Of a stretch of DNA of 64,000 nt, positions 11,203 through 22,570 are shown piece by piece. Origin of the DNA: Phallusia mammillata (lineage: Eukaryota > Chordata > Ascidiacea > Phlebobranchia > Ascidiidae); the NCBI GenBank assembly GCA_003260075.1, contig QLIY01000230.1, positions 62,001 through 126,000 on the forward strand. The letters run 5' to 3'. Both the position numbers and the translations under genes were made by a program. The notes beneath the pieces were generated by a model. It saw nothing but the letters and a program-made list of their open reading frames with translations, had not been told where the DNA came from and made no database searches. Position 1 is the stretch's first letter. Each line of letters starts with the position of its first letter.

Positions 11203-14200
11203 TCAGTATTCCAGCGTACAGATGTTTACATGAGGAAAAGCAATGAAGTCTCCTATCTTGTTTCCTTGCCTGTCGTAATGTAGTTTTTTAAAACAATTGT
11301 CACAGAAAAATGTTGGATCATCCGTTGATAAACTGTCATTCCTTGTCACCCATTTCGGTAAGTACAGGTTGCACAACTTTAAAGAAGAATTTAATGATTA
11401 AGAAAACTGCACTTGCAACCTGTTTTAGTTAATCAAAGCAGCCTGGAGGATAGTTGATCAGTAAAACCTTACAAAAGTTACTCCCCCCCCCCTGTTGGAT
11501 CATCCGTTGATAAACTGTCATTCCTTGTCACCCATTTCGGCAAGTACAGGTTGCACAACTTTAAAGAAGAATTAAATTATTGAGAAAACTGCACTTGCAG
11601 CCTGTTTTAGTTAACCAAAGAAGCCTGGAGGATAGTTGATCAGTAAAACCTTACAAAAGTTACCGAAAAATCTTAACACCAATGACATACCTTGCAAGGA
11701 AAGGTTCGGAATTTAGCTCTGGAAACAGCTATGGGGTAAGCACTGCGCGATTGACAGTCGCTTGAGTTTAGTAACCTAAATAATTTGAAGTGAAATAGTA
11801 ATATTTGAAAACACCTGTTTCTAATTACCTTTTCATAGTCAACTTTAAAGTCATGAACAGAATCAAATTATTATCACAGAATATTTAAAACAGCTTAAAT
11901 GTTGATTGGCCATACTTACAGCTAGTATTAACCAACCAAGTTTATTTCAAATCTTTCAAAAGACAAAGTACAGTACCTGATATCTTTAAACACAACCAAG
12001 TGTTCACAGTTTCCCTGATGACAATAAAGGTAAGGATAGCCAAGTCTCAATTTAAGGTCATTGAATGTACAATCACCCATGCTCAGTTCATTGCAGTTTT
12101 CGGGAACACTTGTTTCATTTTCTTTTGCCCATTTCAAAATGTTTCTGCACATAAAATCTGTTGTATAAATTGGAAGAATATGACATACTGTACCTGAAGT
12201 ATGAAATATTACTTACTTGCTGAGCTCTATGCAAGGTGGTCGGGTGTCATTAAAAAATGTGTTCTCGATTAAAAAGAATGATGAGGGGCATACATCCTTT
12301 AATTTAATGTCTGTTGGATGATTTGGGTTGTCAGTAAAATGACCAATTGGCTGTAGGTCGAAATCACATGGAATTTTGTCGCGCAGTTCTGTTAATTTCT
12401 GCCAAAAACAATATTGCAAATTTTGGCCCTTTTGTTAGTCAATATATTTATGTTATCAAGTGTCTAATTGCAAAATTTTAATAGAGAGATAAAAAAATCC
12501 AAAGCCACAAGCAGAATTTTATGTAGTGTACATACCTGGCTACCAAGAGCATAAAAATCAACACTGCAGTTTTTGTAATCCCTTATATTTTTAGAAAAAT
12601 TAACACAAACAGTCAAAACCACATTAGGATAGGATACTTGATCCTCCGGACTTTTCACTTTGATTGTTTCAAGCCGGGCTCTCTGCAAGTAAAAAAACAC
12701 TATTAAAACAGCTCAAGACTTTTTTGACTAAATCCAGAGCCCAAGATCTACAAACATATCAATAAATTTTAATATTACAGTGCTTTTCTGATTATCAGTT
12801 CCAATTGGGGAAACAGAGATCATAAGAATAAAAAAATGTAAATAATGTTTTCACTTATGTTTGTTTGCAGAAAAATTTATGATTTTTGTATTGAACCCAC
12901 AAAGTGGCATAAATGGGGAAGCTTGTAAATTAATTTCTTTCGGCCACAAACTTGAGCCAACATGCAAACTGTTTTTGTTCATTTCACTATAACATGACCT
13001 TATAATGTAATTCATCAGACAACTGTATAACTATTACCCTATTGGCAAAGTTTCGACTTTAGTTGACACACACGAAGGGAGATTTTTTTTTTAGTTGACA
13101 CACACGAAGCAGATTTAGTTGACACACACAAAGGGACTTTTTACTAACCAGTTCACAGTCTATCTCATTGTATTTGCTTCTTAGTAACACAGGTTTTCCC
13201 TTTTCTGGATGATATGCTGATTTGCGCCAATGCTCCAATGTTACTAAACCAGTGTTTTTAGGAATAAGCTCAGAAGAATCCCAGTTTATCACCTCAGATT
13301 CACGAGCACAGTACAATGAAGATGGGCTGTAACAAAAAGGGATTTTTTTGAAGATCAAAAATTTGCCACAAAAGCTGATAGGACTACTTCCCCCCCCCCG
13401 TACAATGAAGATGGGCTGTAACAAAAAGGGATTTTTTTGAAGATCAATAATTTGCCACAAAAGCGTGCCACAAAACAGGCTAAAGAAGAAATGTTTTTAG
13501 AAATGTTGTTTTAACTGAAACATTATGCCCCCCCCCCTTGATAACCTCTTTTTCTTACTTTGTGGCATTTTTCTTTAGGCCTGGACCCTAATTTGTACTT
13601 TTAGCCATGCAGGTATACTTTTGGTAAAAATTCCTCAAAAACTGGTATTGTTTTTTTCAACCCAACTTCAGCAAAATTTTTACCCTTTTACTCCATTTGA
13701 TTTGGTTTGTCCCCCCCCCCTTATAGTTATGTGACAAGTTTTTTATTTTACTAAAAAACAAAAAAATATTTGACAAAGGCAGAGAATAAATACATCCTAT
13801 GAAAAAGGAAGCAGCAACCTGAAAACTGAGACAATCTTTTTTGTGAGAGAAAATTGTGAAAAAGAAACTCTAATTGTTTGTTAATTTTTTGCGAAAAATA
13901 GCAACCTGCACACTTGCTCGAGCTCTTCTACTGTTTCTTCATCCACTTTCATTGCTTTGCTCAGGTTTTCAACACTAAACTCTTCCTTCTTTGTTGGATC
14001 CATGTCTTCTTCGGACAAAAGCAACTTGCAATCGGACTGCAACAATCAAATTTTGCAAAATCTTAAGTTCGACAAACAAATAACAACAAATGGTTTCAAA
14101 ACAACACTTACCTCAAACTGACCAATGTGAACTAGTGGAGAAATATATCCATGTTCTTCGGCAAGTGTAATAAGTTCCCTTTGTTGACCAATCAAATTCA

Positions 14201-14210
14201 ACTTCGGCAT
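11203..14210 (-). CDS. SNAPC3: snRNA-activating protein complex subunit 3 (SNAP50)
   Basis: SNAPC3 is the core DNA-contacting subunit of the nuclear complex that binds the snRNA proximal sequence element and starts snRNA transcription by Pol II and Pol III. Eight exons in transcript order: 14112-14210, 13906-14036, 13149-13326, 12536-12682, 12217-12398, 11977-12144, 11691-11775, 11203-11376. They total 1164 nt, giving 387 aa; the human protein is about 411 aa. Family landmarks include GSQKLTELRD, FNDLKLRLGYPYLYCHQG followed by NCEHLVVFKDIR, then cysteine-rich FPCKLC, WVTRNDS and FFCDNCFKKLHYD. These Cys/His positions form the C-terminal zinc-binding region. The start is set at MPKLNL (ATG at 14208-14210), since the upstream in-frame Met adds a hydrophobic stretch unlike a nuclear protein. 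Partial second copies of the last exon (11493-11558) and of exon 3 (about 13400-13416) follow C-runs. It is divergent with CENPJ. Confidence 0.95.
11311..11664. repeat. SNAPC3 last exon and intron duplicated around a 10-C run
   Basis: The stretch 11311-11482 recurs at 11493-11664 with a few substitutions, joined by ten C at 11483-11492. The second copy has only the 5' part of the exon. Splicing to the complete copy gives the full C-terminus. Confidence 0.8.
13059..13135. repeat. Short tandem repeat in SNAPC3 intron
   Basis: Three copies of a unit containing TTAGTTGACACACAC occur next to the donor of exon 13149-13326. They read as Val-Cys-rich codons on the minus strand but lie past the splice donor, so they are intronic. 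Confidence 0.7.
13327..13905 (-). other. SNAPC3 intron with three C-runs
   Basis: Ten-C runs lie at 13390-13399, 13528-13537 and 13711-13720. Only the first has a clear flanking duplication (13311-13389 against 13400-13480). No exon was found here. Confidence 0.6.
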
Positions 14211-15147
14211 GTTGGCAAAAGCTAAAGTTTTTGGAACAACAGCGCCAATTTTGACCAAACAAACAATCAACAAAAGTAAACACAACACTGCAGAACGTGT
14301 TCCTTGTGTTCGGGAAATTCCCGAAATGCAGTCAAGCATGGAATTAAAAAGTTATTTAAGAAAGGTGCTTAATACAGACAGTCACGTTAAAGGCATTATT
14401 GATTAAACAAAACCACTGCGTTTCGATATTGGTGAGATGATGTTTCAATATATCCTGCCTTGATTTACGTGTCGTAAATCGCTCATATAGACTTGAAAAA
14501 CTAACAACGCCGCAACTGAAAATAACGACTAAACTGCTCAAATTTACTGACCGGTAGCGTTGAATTGGCAAACTTTTGCGTTATAACTTTATCAAATGTG
14601 ACACTATTTCATCATAAAATTAATAAAGATGAATCAGGTAATTTTATTTTAACATTTTTTGTTTTTGTTTGTTTATTTAATGCTAGTTTTGTTTCTTCAT
14701 ACAAATTCACTCGTTGCGTGTTTTGTAATTCTTCTCGCGTCAGTTGGTCGCCAATCGAACGAGAATTTGGTTCGCGGTAAATTTTAATTTTTCTTGTAGT
14801 TTTTGTTGTTTGATAGAAAAATACAGCTTTGTGCAGTTGAAGTCAATTATTTGTATGTAAGTGTTTATGTTATCTGAGTTGGGTTACTTTGGATTTGGAA
14901 AAGTGGCCTTTTGGTTATGCATAGTCAATGTAACTATCGGCTATTTAAAAGTTAAAACTAACATCATTGTTTTTTTGTTTGGAATGTTTGCAAAGTTTTA
15001 TTTTTACAAAATGCTAAAAAATAACATCGTTACTTTTCCCAAACTATTGCATAAACAATAGCATTTGCTACTGTATAAAAAAATGATCAAATCATTGTTT
15101 TTATCTTCCAATTAAGGCATTACCGGTAACTTGTATTAAAATTAAAC
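14211..15147. promoter_or_regulatory. Shared divergent promoter region, SNAPC3 and CENPJ
   Basis: SNAPC3 (minus) and CENPJ (plus) start 937 bp apart, head to head. The space holds both 5' leaders and AT-rich DNA with no recognisable gene. I see no clear TATA box at a fixed distance. A bidirectional promoter is inferred from gene orientation only. Confidence 0.45.
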
Positions 15148-18100
15148 ATGGATGGTGCAGTGCCTTCATGCACAGAAATTGATACATTGTTTGATAAACT
15201 GGAAGACACCAAAGGCACGAGTCATGATGATGTGATGAAAAAGCTTCAGGCCATACGCTTATGGCAGTTAATGCAACAAGAAGAACTTAAGAAACAGCAG
15301 CAATCGCAACTCGCCTTGCTGAAAGGACAAGGAGAAGACACAAAAGAGGACTTGGATGCTATGTCTGATTCTAGCGATAATGATGAACAGGAAGAACTTG
15401 AAGAGCCATCAGATGATGATATTGAAAGTGTTGATGAAGTTTTGGCTTTTCCATTAGATGATGCTTCTTGCGGGCAGTTGGAAACTATTGCTGAGCAACC
15501 ATCAGTTGTTGATATTTCAGATGCTGAAAGTGCTGACTGTGAGAAAGATGTTGCAAATTCTGTGATTTCTGATTCTGAGTTTTTGTCAGAAGTTGATGAT
15601 CAAGAAAAATCAGATAATGAAGATGGAGAAAATAAAGTAGAAAATGAGGAAAGTGAGAAGAAGAATAGATTGCTTGTGGATGAAGAGGCACATGAGATCC
15701 CAAAGCAGAGTGATAGACAACTTTGCTTTGATGATGTTCCTGTTGCAGGTGGAGGAAACAAAAAGACTTTTGAACAACTGTTGGCAGATCAGTTAAAGTT
15801 AAACGATAACATTGATAAGACTGCAAAGAAAAATACTGCTTCTACACCAAAGCGCACATTTCTGAGAAGAGGACAAGGCATTGCTCGATTTAAAGGACCG
15901 CCAATAAGAGCAAAAAAGAAAGTGCCACAAGCAACTCAAGCTTCATCTGCCACAAAAGTTGCACCAACAGAGGCCAGTGTAAAACCAGTAACAAATACTA
16001 TTCACCAAACTGAAAGGCCCCTATCAGATGCTATTCCTGTTCAGGAAAATAATGAGGAAAAAAAGCCAGTCACGAGAATACGAAAAACTGCTAGAAAGAA
16101 GGAGCCAATAAAGGAATTGAAGCTAAAACCTGTAAGCCCAAAGCCTCACGTACATTTTCAAAACCCAATTTCTTCATTTCCAAATCCTGGTTTTGATTAT
16201 GAAGAAAATTTGCTCGATGATCATGGGGAACAAGATATAAATGAAAATCTTGATGACACTTTGAAAGATGAAAATGCACTGTTACAAGAGTCAGTTTGGT
16301 CTGATGTTAATGATTCTGTTTTATCAATTAACACCACTGCAATTGGCAATTTAGGCCCAATTGACTTCGACAAAACATCCAATGAAACTTTTGAACAAAT
16401 GGAAAAGTTCTGCAATCAAAGATATGGTTCAGATTCTCCCATGAAAAAGGAAGAAAAAATGTTTCAAAATACACAGCCCCCTCAACCTAGCAAATTAATG
16501 CAAAGCCTATTTCCCTCTTTGGGCCCTAAAACCTCAAATGTGCCAAAATCCCCCCCCCCCACAAATGGAAAAGTTCTGCAATCAAAGATATGGTTCAGAT
16601 TCTCCCATAAAAAAGGAAGAAAAAAATTCTCAAAATACACAGCCCCCTCAACCTAGCAAGTTAATGCAAAGTCTGTTTCCCTCTTTGGGTCCTAAAACCG
16701 TAAATGTGCCAAAATCTATTGTACCACCAAAGGAAAACACTGCTGCCTCAAACCCAGTGTCTACTAAGCAAGATGAGCAACCTAAAATCCTCAAAACTAA
16801 GTTGGAAGAAATGGAATGTGAAATAAAGAAATTCCAAGATGAAACATGTAAACTCAGCTCAGTACGCAAGCAAGAGGAAGAACAGTTGCGTGTGTTGAAA
16901 AAAGAATTTGAGGAGTTTCAAAAACAGAAGGAGGATGAGCTACAACGGCTGGATGACTTCAAAAAAATGGAAACCAAAAAATTGAAAAAAGAAAGAAAAC
17001 TTTTTGAAGATCACATCACCGCCGTCAAGTCGTTGCCAAACAAAAAAGACCGTGAATATATTAGAGAGCTTGAGAAAAATATCTGTGAGCTTCAGGATGA
17101 GTTTAAAGTGAAGGAACAGCGCCTAACTGCTGCAAACAATCGATTACGAACCCAATTAGATACTGCAAATAAAGATAATGAACTGCTGAAGGAAAGGTTA
17201 CATGCTGCTGAAGAGCAAATAGAAATATTGAAAAAAGGGGATGAAAAAAGGCGAAGTAAAAAATCAGGTGCTGTATGGAAAGCAATCAACAATATTGTTG
17301 ATTCTACAACAATTGATGAAAATGAACCTACCACTGATATCTGTGTGCCAGAAACCAAAACTCCTGTGATTACAAATGTGTTTCCAAAGCCTGTAATACA
17401 GAAAAAGCGGGAGCCACTTGTTGACAGAAATGACAACCATTTGTGCAAAAACCAAGAGGACATGCCAACTGAAGGTCGAAAGATTGAACGAAAATTGCAG
17501 GATGGTTCTCATGAAATATCCTACAGCAATGGTACCAAAAAGGTGGTTTCTGCTGATGGAACCAATACCAACGTACAATTTGCTAATGGAGATGTCAAGA
17601 CAATTGGTGCTGATGGTTCTGTATCTTACATGTACAAATCGTCAGGTACCAAGCACACAACTCACACCAATGGCATGCAAGTGATTGAGTTTAGCAACAA
17701 GCAAATTGAAAGGCATTTTCCTGATGGCTCCAAGCATATATCATTTGCTGACGGATCCAGTAAAATGATGAAACTTAATGGTACTGAACCCCCCCCCCCA
17801 TGCAAGTGATTGAGTTTAGCAACAAGCAAATTGAAAGGCATTTTCCGGATGGCTCCAAGCATATATCATTTGCTGATGGATCCAGTAAAATGATGAAACT
17901 AAATGGTACTGAGGAAACCATTTTTCCAGATGGAACAGTTATGGTAGTCAAACCAAATGGTCACAAGACAATAGAGTTCAGTAATGGGCAGCGTGAGATT
18001 CACACGGCCGAGTACAAGCGCAGAGAGTATCCTGAAGGTACATGTAAAACCGTGTACAGTGATGGCCGACAAGAAACAATGTATGCCTCTGGCCGCTTAC

Positions 18101-18174
18101 GCATTAAAGATGCCAATGGAGTACTAATCGTTGACAGAATGTTGGACAAAACTGCAGGAATTGTTGAAACTTGA
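15148..18174 (+). CDS. CENPJ: CENPJ/CPAP/SAS-4 centriole assembly protein, coding region intronless
   Basis: CENPJ is the centriole scaffold that binds tubulin and sets centriole length. The N-terminal region (about residues 1-70) has a Gln/Lys-rich helix (MQQEELKKQQQSQLALLKGQ), like the tubulin-binding part of vertebrate CPAP. An acidic region follows. A conserved KRTFLRRGQGIARF motif is near residue 233. A long Lys/Glu coiled coil lies at about 16800-17260. The C-terminal G-box/TCP10 domain consists of repeated beta units such as YSNGTKKVV, FPDGSKHISF and FPDGTVMVVKPNG. Two assembly joins, 11-C runs at 16550-16560 and 17789-17799, each duplicate about 115-155 nt and shift the frame. Dropping one copy of each gives one frame of about 2736 nt (911 aa), against about 1338 aa in human. 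The apparent frameshifts are therefore not evidence of a pseudogene. Confidence 0.94.
16395..16715. repeat. Coding segment of CENPJ present twice around an 11-C run
   Basis: The stretch 16395-16549 is repeated at 16561-16715 with several substitutions (for example SPMKKEEK against SPIKKEEK). The C-run breaks the frame between them. The copies read as two alleles in series. Confidence 0.85.
17675..17913. repeat. G-box segment of CENPJ present twice around an 11-C run
   Basis: The stretch 17675-17788 (starting MQVIEFSNKQIERHFPDG) recurs from 17800 to 17913, nearly identical. The second copy continues into the real C-terminus. Confidence 0.85.
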
Positions 18175-19074
18175 TTACACATGCATTGACCAACTTATTT
18201 TTTATTTGTTCACGTTTTTACCATGTAATTTCCAAGTTGTTGTTGCACTCATAACCTACTGTTTATTAATTTTTTCTGTGCTTTGTTTTGTCTGCCGTGC
18301 ATATTAGATCTTTTCTAGCATGAAAAATCGCAAAACATTTGTATATGTTTTTATTATATACAGCCCTTCAAAGTTTTTTGCAAGTGGAAACAGTTATTTT
18401 GACAGTGTGAAAATGTTACTCATTTTAAAATTTGGTTTGCTGATTTTTTGTTTGGTCTGAAATCTAGAGGTCTGTGTCTGATTATTCTTAATGCGATTTT
18501 GTGTATCCCCCCCCCCCTTTGTTTTGTCTGCCGTGCATATTAGATCTTTTCTAGCATGAAAAATTGCAAAACATTTGTATAAGTTTTTTGCAAGTGGAAA
18601 AAGTTATTTTGACAATGTGAAAATGTTACTCATTTTAAAATTTGGTTTGCTGATTTTTTTTGTTTGGTCTGAAAATCTAGAGGGCTGTGTCTGACTTAAT
18701 GTGGTTTTGTTAACCGCTATATATTAATAGTAAATATAATGAAACTTGTGACAAAATAGTACATGACAAAAAAGAAAGCAAATTTCTCTTAGCAACTGTT
18801 AGAACAAAGCCTTACATTCAATTTCAAGTCATTGCTTTTTATGCACATTTGTGTTTTACAGTACATCTGATTGTCCCCCCCCCCAAAAGAAAGCAAATTT
18901 CTCTTAGCAACTGTTAGAACAAAGCCTTACATCCAATTTCCAGTCATTGCTTTTTATGCACATTTGTGTTTTACAGTACATCTAATTGTTTTTGTGTGAT
19001 ACGACTTTCTATTCCGTAAAGTTTATTATAATGTATGGGTGTTTTATAGGCAATTGGTAGGGCCATAGTTTGAT
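18175..19074. other. CENPJ 3' UTR and CENPJ-YTHDC2 spacer with two duplicated blocks
   Basis: Block 18282-18506 recurs from 18518 after a C-run at 18507-18517. Block 18770-18874 recurs from 18885 after ten C at 18875-18884. No open gene is seen. The next gene starts on the same strand about 900 bp after the CENPJ stop. Confidence 0.65.
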
Positions 19075-22000
19075 ATGTCGAGAAAAAAACATGAAATATG
19101 CATTGATGAAGAAGTAAAAATTGGAATTCAACTGGCAGTGGAGAGATTTTGCAATAATGAATCTCAAAATGGTAAATCTTAAATCTAGTTTGTTTTATTT
19201 ATTTACCAATTTATTTTACATGCTGTTGTGTAGAAATTGAGTTTCCCTCGTCTTTTACAAGTGTGGAAAGAGCTTTCCTTCATCGAAAGGCAAATCAACT
19301 TGGCCTTATCTCAAAAAGTGTTGGGTAAGTTTAATCTATGTCCTTGAACATTTACCAGATTGTTTTTATGATTTTGCAAACTGTGCTACAGACTTTCTTA
19401 ATGCAGAAATGATTCAATTTTAAGTCACTTAAAAAGGGAAAACCTTTAGGATTATTAAAATGAAAGTAGTATTATTATAAAGTGTTCTTTTTTTATTCTG
19501 CACCCTTGAAACTAAAAATGTATAAGGATGGGCAAACTATGGCTTATGATCTCTGCACATTTCTTGAAAGGTGCTTGAAACCGACCACTATTGTCTTCTA
19601 AATAGGTTTAATTAGTCACAATTGTTTAGGAATAGGATATGAATTCTTCACTTCATCTTTTATTTTTCTTTCATAACCTTTGCAAAATTGTCGAAAATTT
19701 GTGTATTTTGCAAGCCCAATAAAATTAAAGTATCCCNTTTGTGTTAAACTAAAAATAGGATATGTAAAGATGCCAAATATCTTTGTCAAATTGACTTTAA
19801 GGTTGAGGCTACTAATTGTTGAAGTTCTTACCAGTGACCCTTTTTATTTATGTTTTCAGTAAGGGTGCAAATCGATACTTAACACTGAGAAAAAAGAAAT
19901 CCGATGAGACTCTTGAATCTCCTATGATATTTCGGCTTGGACAAAACTCAAAGCAAGTTTTGCAGGCACTACTTCACAAGTAAGCACCATTGAAAAGCTG
20001 GCTGTATATCATATTTGGCTTATTTGCTGTATTTACTCACATATAAAGCCCTGATGAAGACGACCTGTATAGGACGTCAAAACGTCGGAATAAAATCGAA
20101 ACGTCGGAATAAAAATACATTTGCCAGAAGAGCTCTATAAACTTTTCATATATAAAACATTATGCAGATGGCCAATGAAGCAAAAAGAAAAACTAGAAAT
20201 TCAACCAAAACTAGATGGTCAACAACATCCTTGTGCAAGTAGTATTGGTAAGTTACATAAAAAACAAACAAATTATTGCGTGAAAATTAGATATTGTGTA
20301 AAGAGTATTATTCCCTAGTTTATTTTTAATCCTGCCTAATACTTACGTTATTATCTTGCATGTAAGCTATGTACCCCTCTGCTCATTTTCAAGGATGTCC
20401 ATTCATTGTAAATAAGAGTCCTGGTTTAAAACTACTCTGTTTGTCCCCCCCCCCGTATTTGGAATATCAAACGGCGCACCCCCGGTATTTTTTAAAACTC
20501 TATGCCTATGGTAAAGAGTATTATTGCCTAGTTTATTTTTAATCCTGCCTAATACTTACGTTATTATCTTGCATGTAAGCTATTTACCCCTCTGCTCATT
20601 TTCAAGGATGTCCATTCATTGTAAATAAGAGCCCTGGTTTAAAACCACTCTGTTTGGGTTTTCTAACTACCAGGTGTTTGTTTTTGTGTTTTAAGCTTAT
20701 AGATCTGATGCAAACAAACCCAGTGGCCGGCTGCCAAATGGAATCCCCCAAGTTCCAATGAAAAGGTCTCCATCAGATCTTGATGCCTTTCGCAAGACTT
20801 TACCAGTTCACAATATGAAAGATGAAATAATCAAAACTATTTGGAACAACTCTGTGGTGCTGATTTCTGGCGACACAGGGTCAGGCAAGACAACACAGGT
20901 AGGCAAAACATTTGACTAAATTTGGGGCTGAACAGCATAAAATATTTTTTGTTCACATAGATTCCCCAGTTCATTTTGGATGAAAGTCTTCGTCGCAATG
21001 AAGTTTGTCGAATTGTGTGCACCCAACCTAGACGAATATCTGCTGTGGCTATGGCCGAGCGAGTTGCTATTGAACGAGGCGAATCTGTTGGACAGACAGT
21101 TGGATATCAGATACGACTTGAGAGCAGGTGAGGCCAGATCTTTTGTGTCATTCCCTGTTGTATATAGTGCCAACATTTGTGATTAGAAAATACATTCTTC
21201 TAAGCCTTGTTTTCATGTAAGTCTAACCCCCCCCCCTTCCCTGTTGTATATAGTGCCAACATTTGTGATTAGAAAATACATTCTCCTAAGCCCCCCCCCC
21301 TACTTTAGTGGGAAACCACACCAAAAAGGTTAAGAACCACTGCCCTAAGCCTTGTTTTCACGTAAGTCTACTCATTTACTAGTTGCTTAGACCTGGTGAT
21401 GTTATGCTTTGTAATGACATTATGCCTGCCGAACATCCCTTCTTTCAACTACCATATGTACACACTTTAAACTTCATTATCTTTTATCGGTCTGCAGGTA
21501 TTTTTGGCTTGTTGATTGGTGCTAATATTTTGCTGTAAAATTCCAAACAAAAACAGATCCAACACAAACTCTAAACACTTGTTGATTATGCAATTGGACA
21601 ACTCAAATCTTTTTTGCAAAAAGTATGTTTTAAATGTGCATTCATCTCAGGTTTTATCCACTTCACCTAATCATCAAAACCTACCACATTTTGGCATATT
21701 AAGTGAATATGACAGTTTTTTGTGTGTCTTGCAAAAGTTCTTTCAATCCCTGAAACACCACTTCTATAGCAGGAGACAGCGACAGTTTATTTTCAATATG
21801 AATTGCATTGAAGACTTGAGATACATACATAAAACATAGCAAAAAACTCAAAACTCAGCACTATTGCAAATTATATACAGGACATTGAAAACAATTTCTT
21901 TGCGTGGACACAAGTTTGTTTTGCCAAACTCTCAAATTTTGTGGTGATTGTAACCTGGGCTCATTCGAAACCAAGTTAGAAATAAATTGTCCTCTCTTGC

Positions 22001-22536
22001 CAAACATTGAAATTCGATTGTTATCTTCATCTGCGACTAAAACTACTTCCACGCTGTTTACTGTAATGGTGGCTATACCAGCTGGATGCATCAGCTGCCC
22101 TGCTTTAGAGCCTGGAATAAAAAAGATTTTAAAATTGTATTTCCAAATTAAGTAACTTCAATAAAAAGCAAATTGCCAGCGACGTAGAGTAAAACGTATT
22201 CATTTTTTATTAAAACAAACGTTTCGACAAAACTAATTGCCAGCGACGTAGAGTAAAACGTATTCATTTTTATTAAAACAAACCCAAATTAAGTAATATT
22301 TACAAATACAGACACACTTTTCACACCTTTTTCTCCAAAAGAAAACTTAAATTTTCCATTTCGTTCATAACATTTAATGTGGTTGTCTTCATGATCAGAA
22401 ACCAGAATATCATCTGTGTTCGTTATGCAAAGGAATCTGAAAATGTAATAAAAAAGTTAAGCAAAAAATAGACTTGTTTGTATCACCAATTTACACTCAT
22501 TATAATGTCAAAGAATTCTGGTGGCCAATTTTGCCC

Positions 22537-22570
<34 letters not shown>

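Noticed and set aside
13059..13148. Val-Cys repeat peptide in frame with a SNAPC3 exon
   Set aside because: It lies beyond a good splice donor, and the next exon continues the family alignment without it.
14211..14339. Longer SNAPC3 start with a hydrophobic N-terminus (possible signal peptide)
   Set aside because: SNAPC3 is nuclear, and the region fits a 5' leader. The downstream MPKLNL start is preferred.
16538..17809. Two overlapping long frames suggesting two genes or a frameshifted CENPJ
   Set aside because: The overlap is a duplicated segment plus an 11-C run. Removing one copy gives a single frame, so it is one gene.
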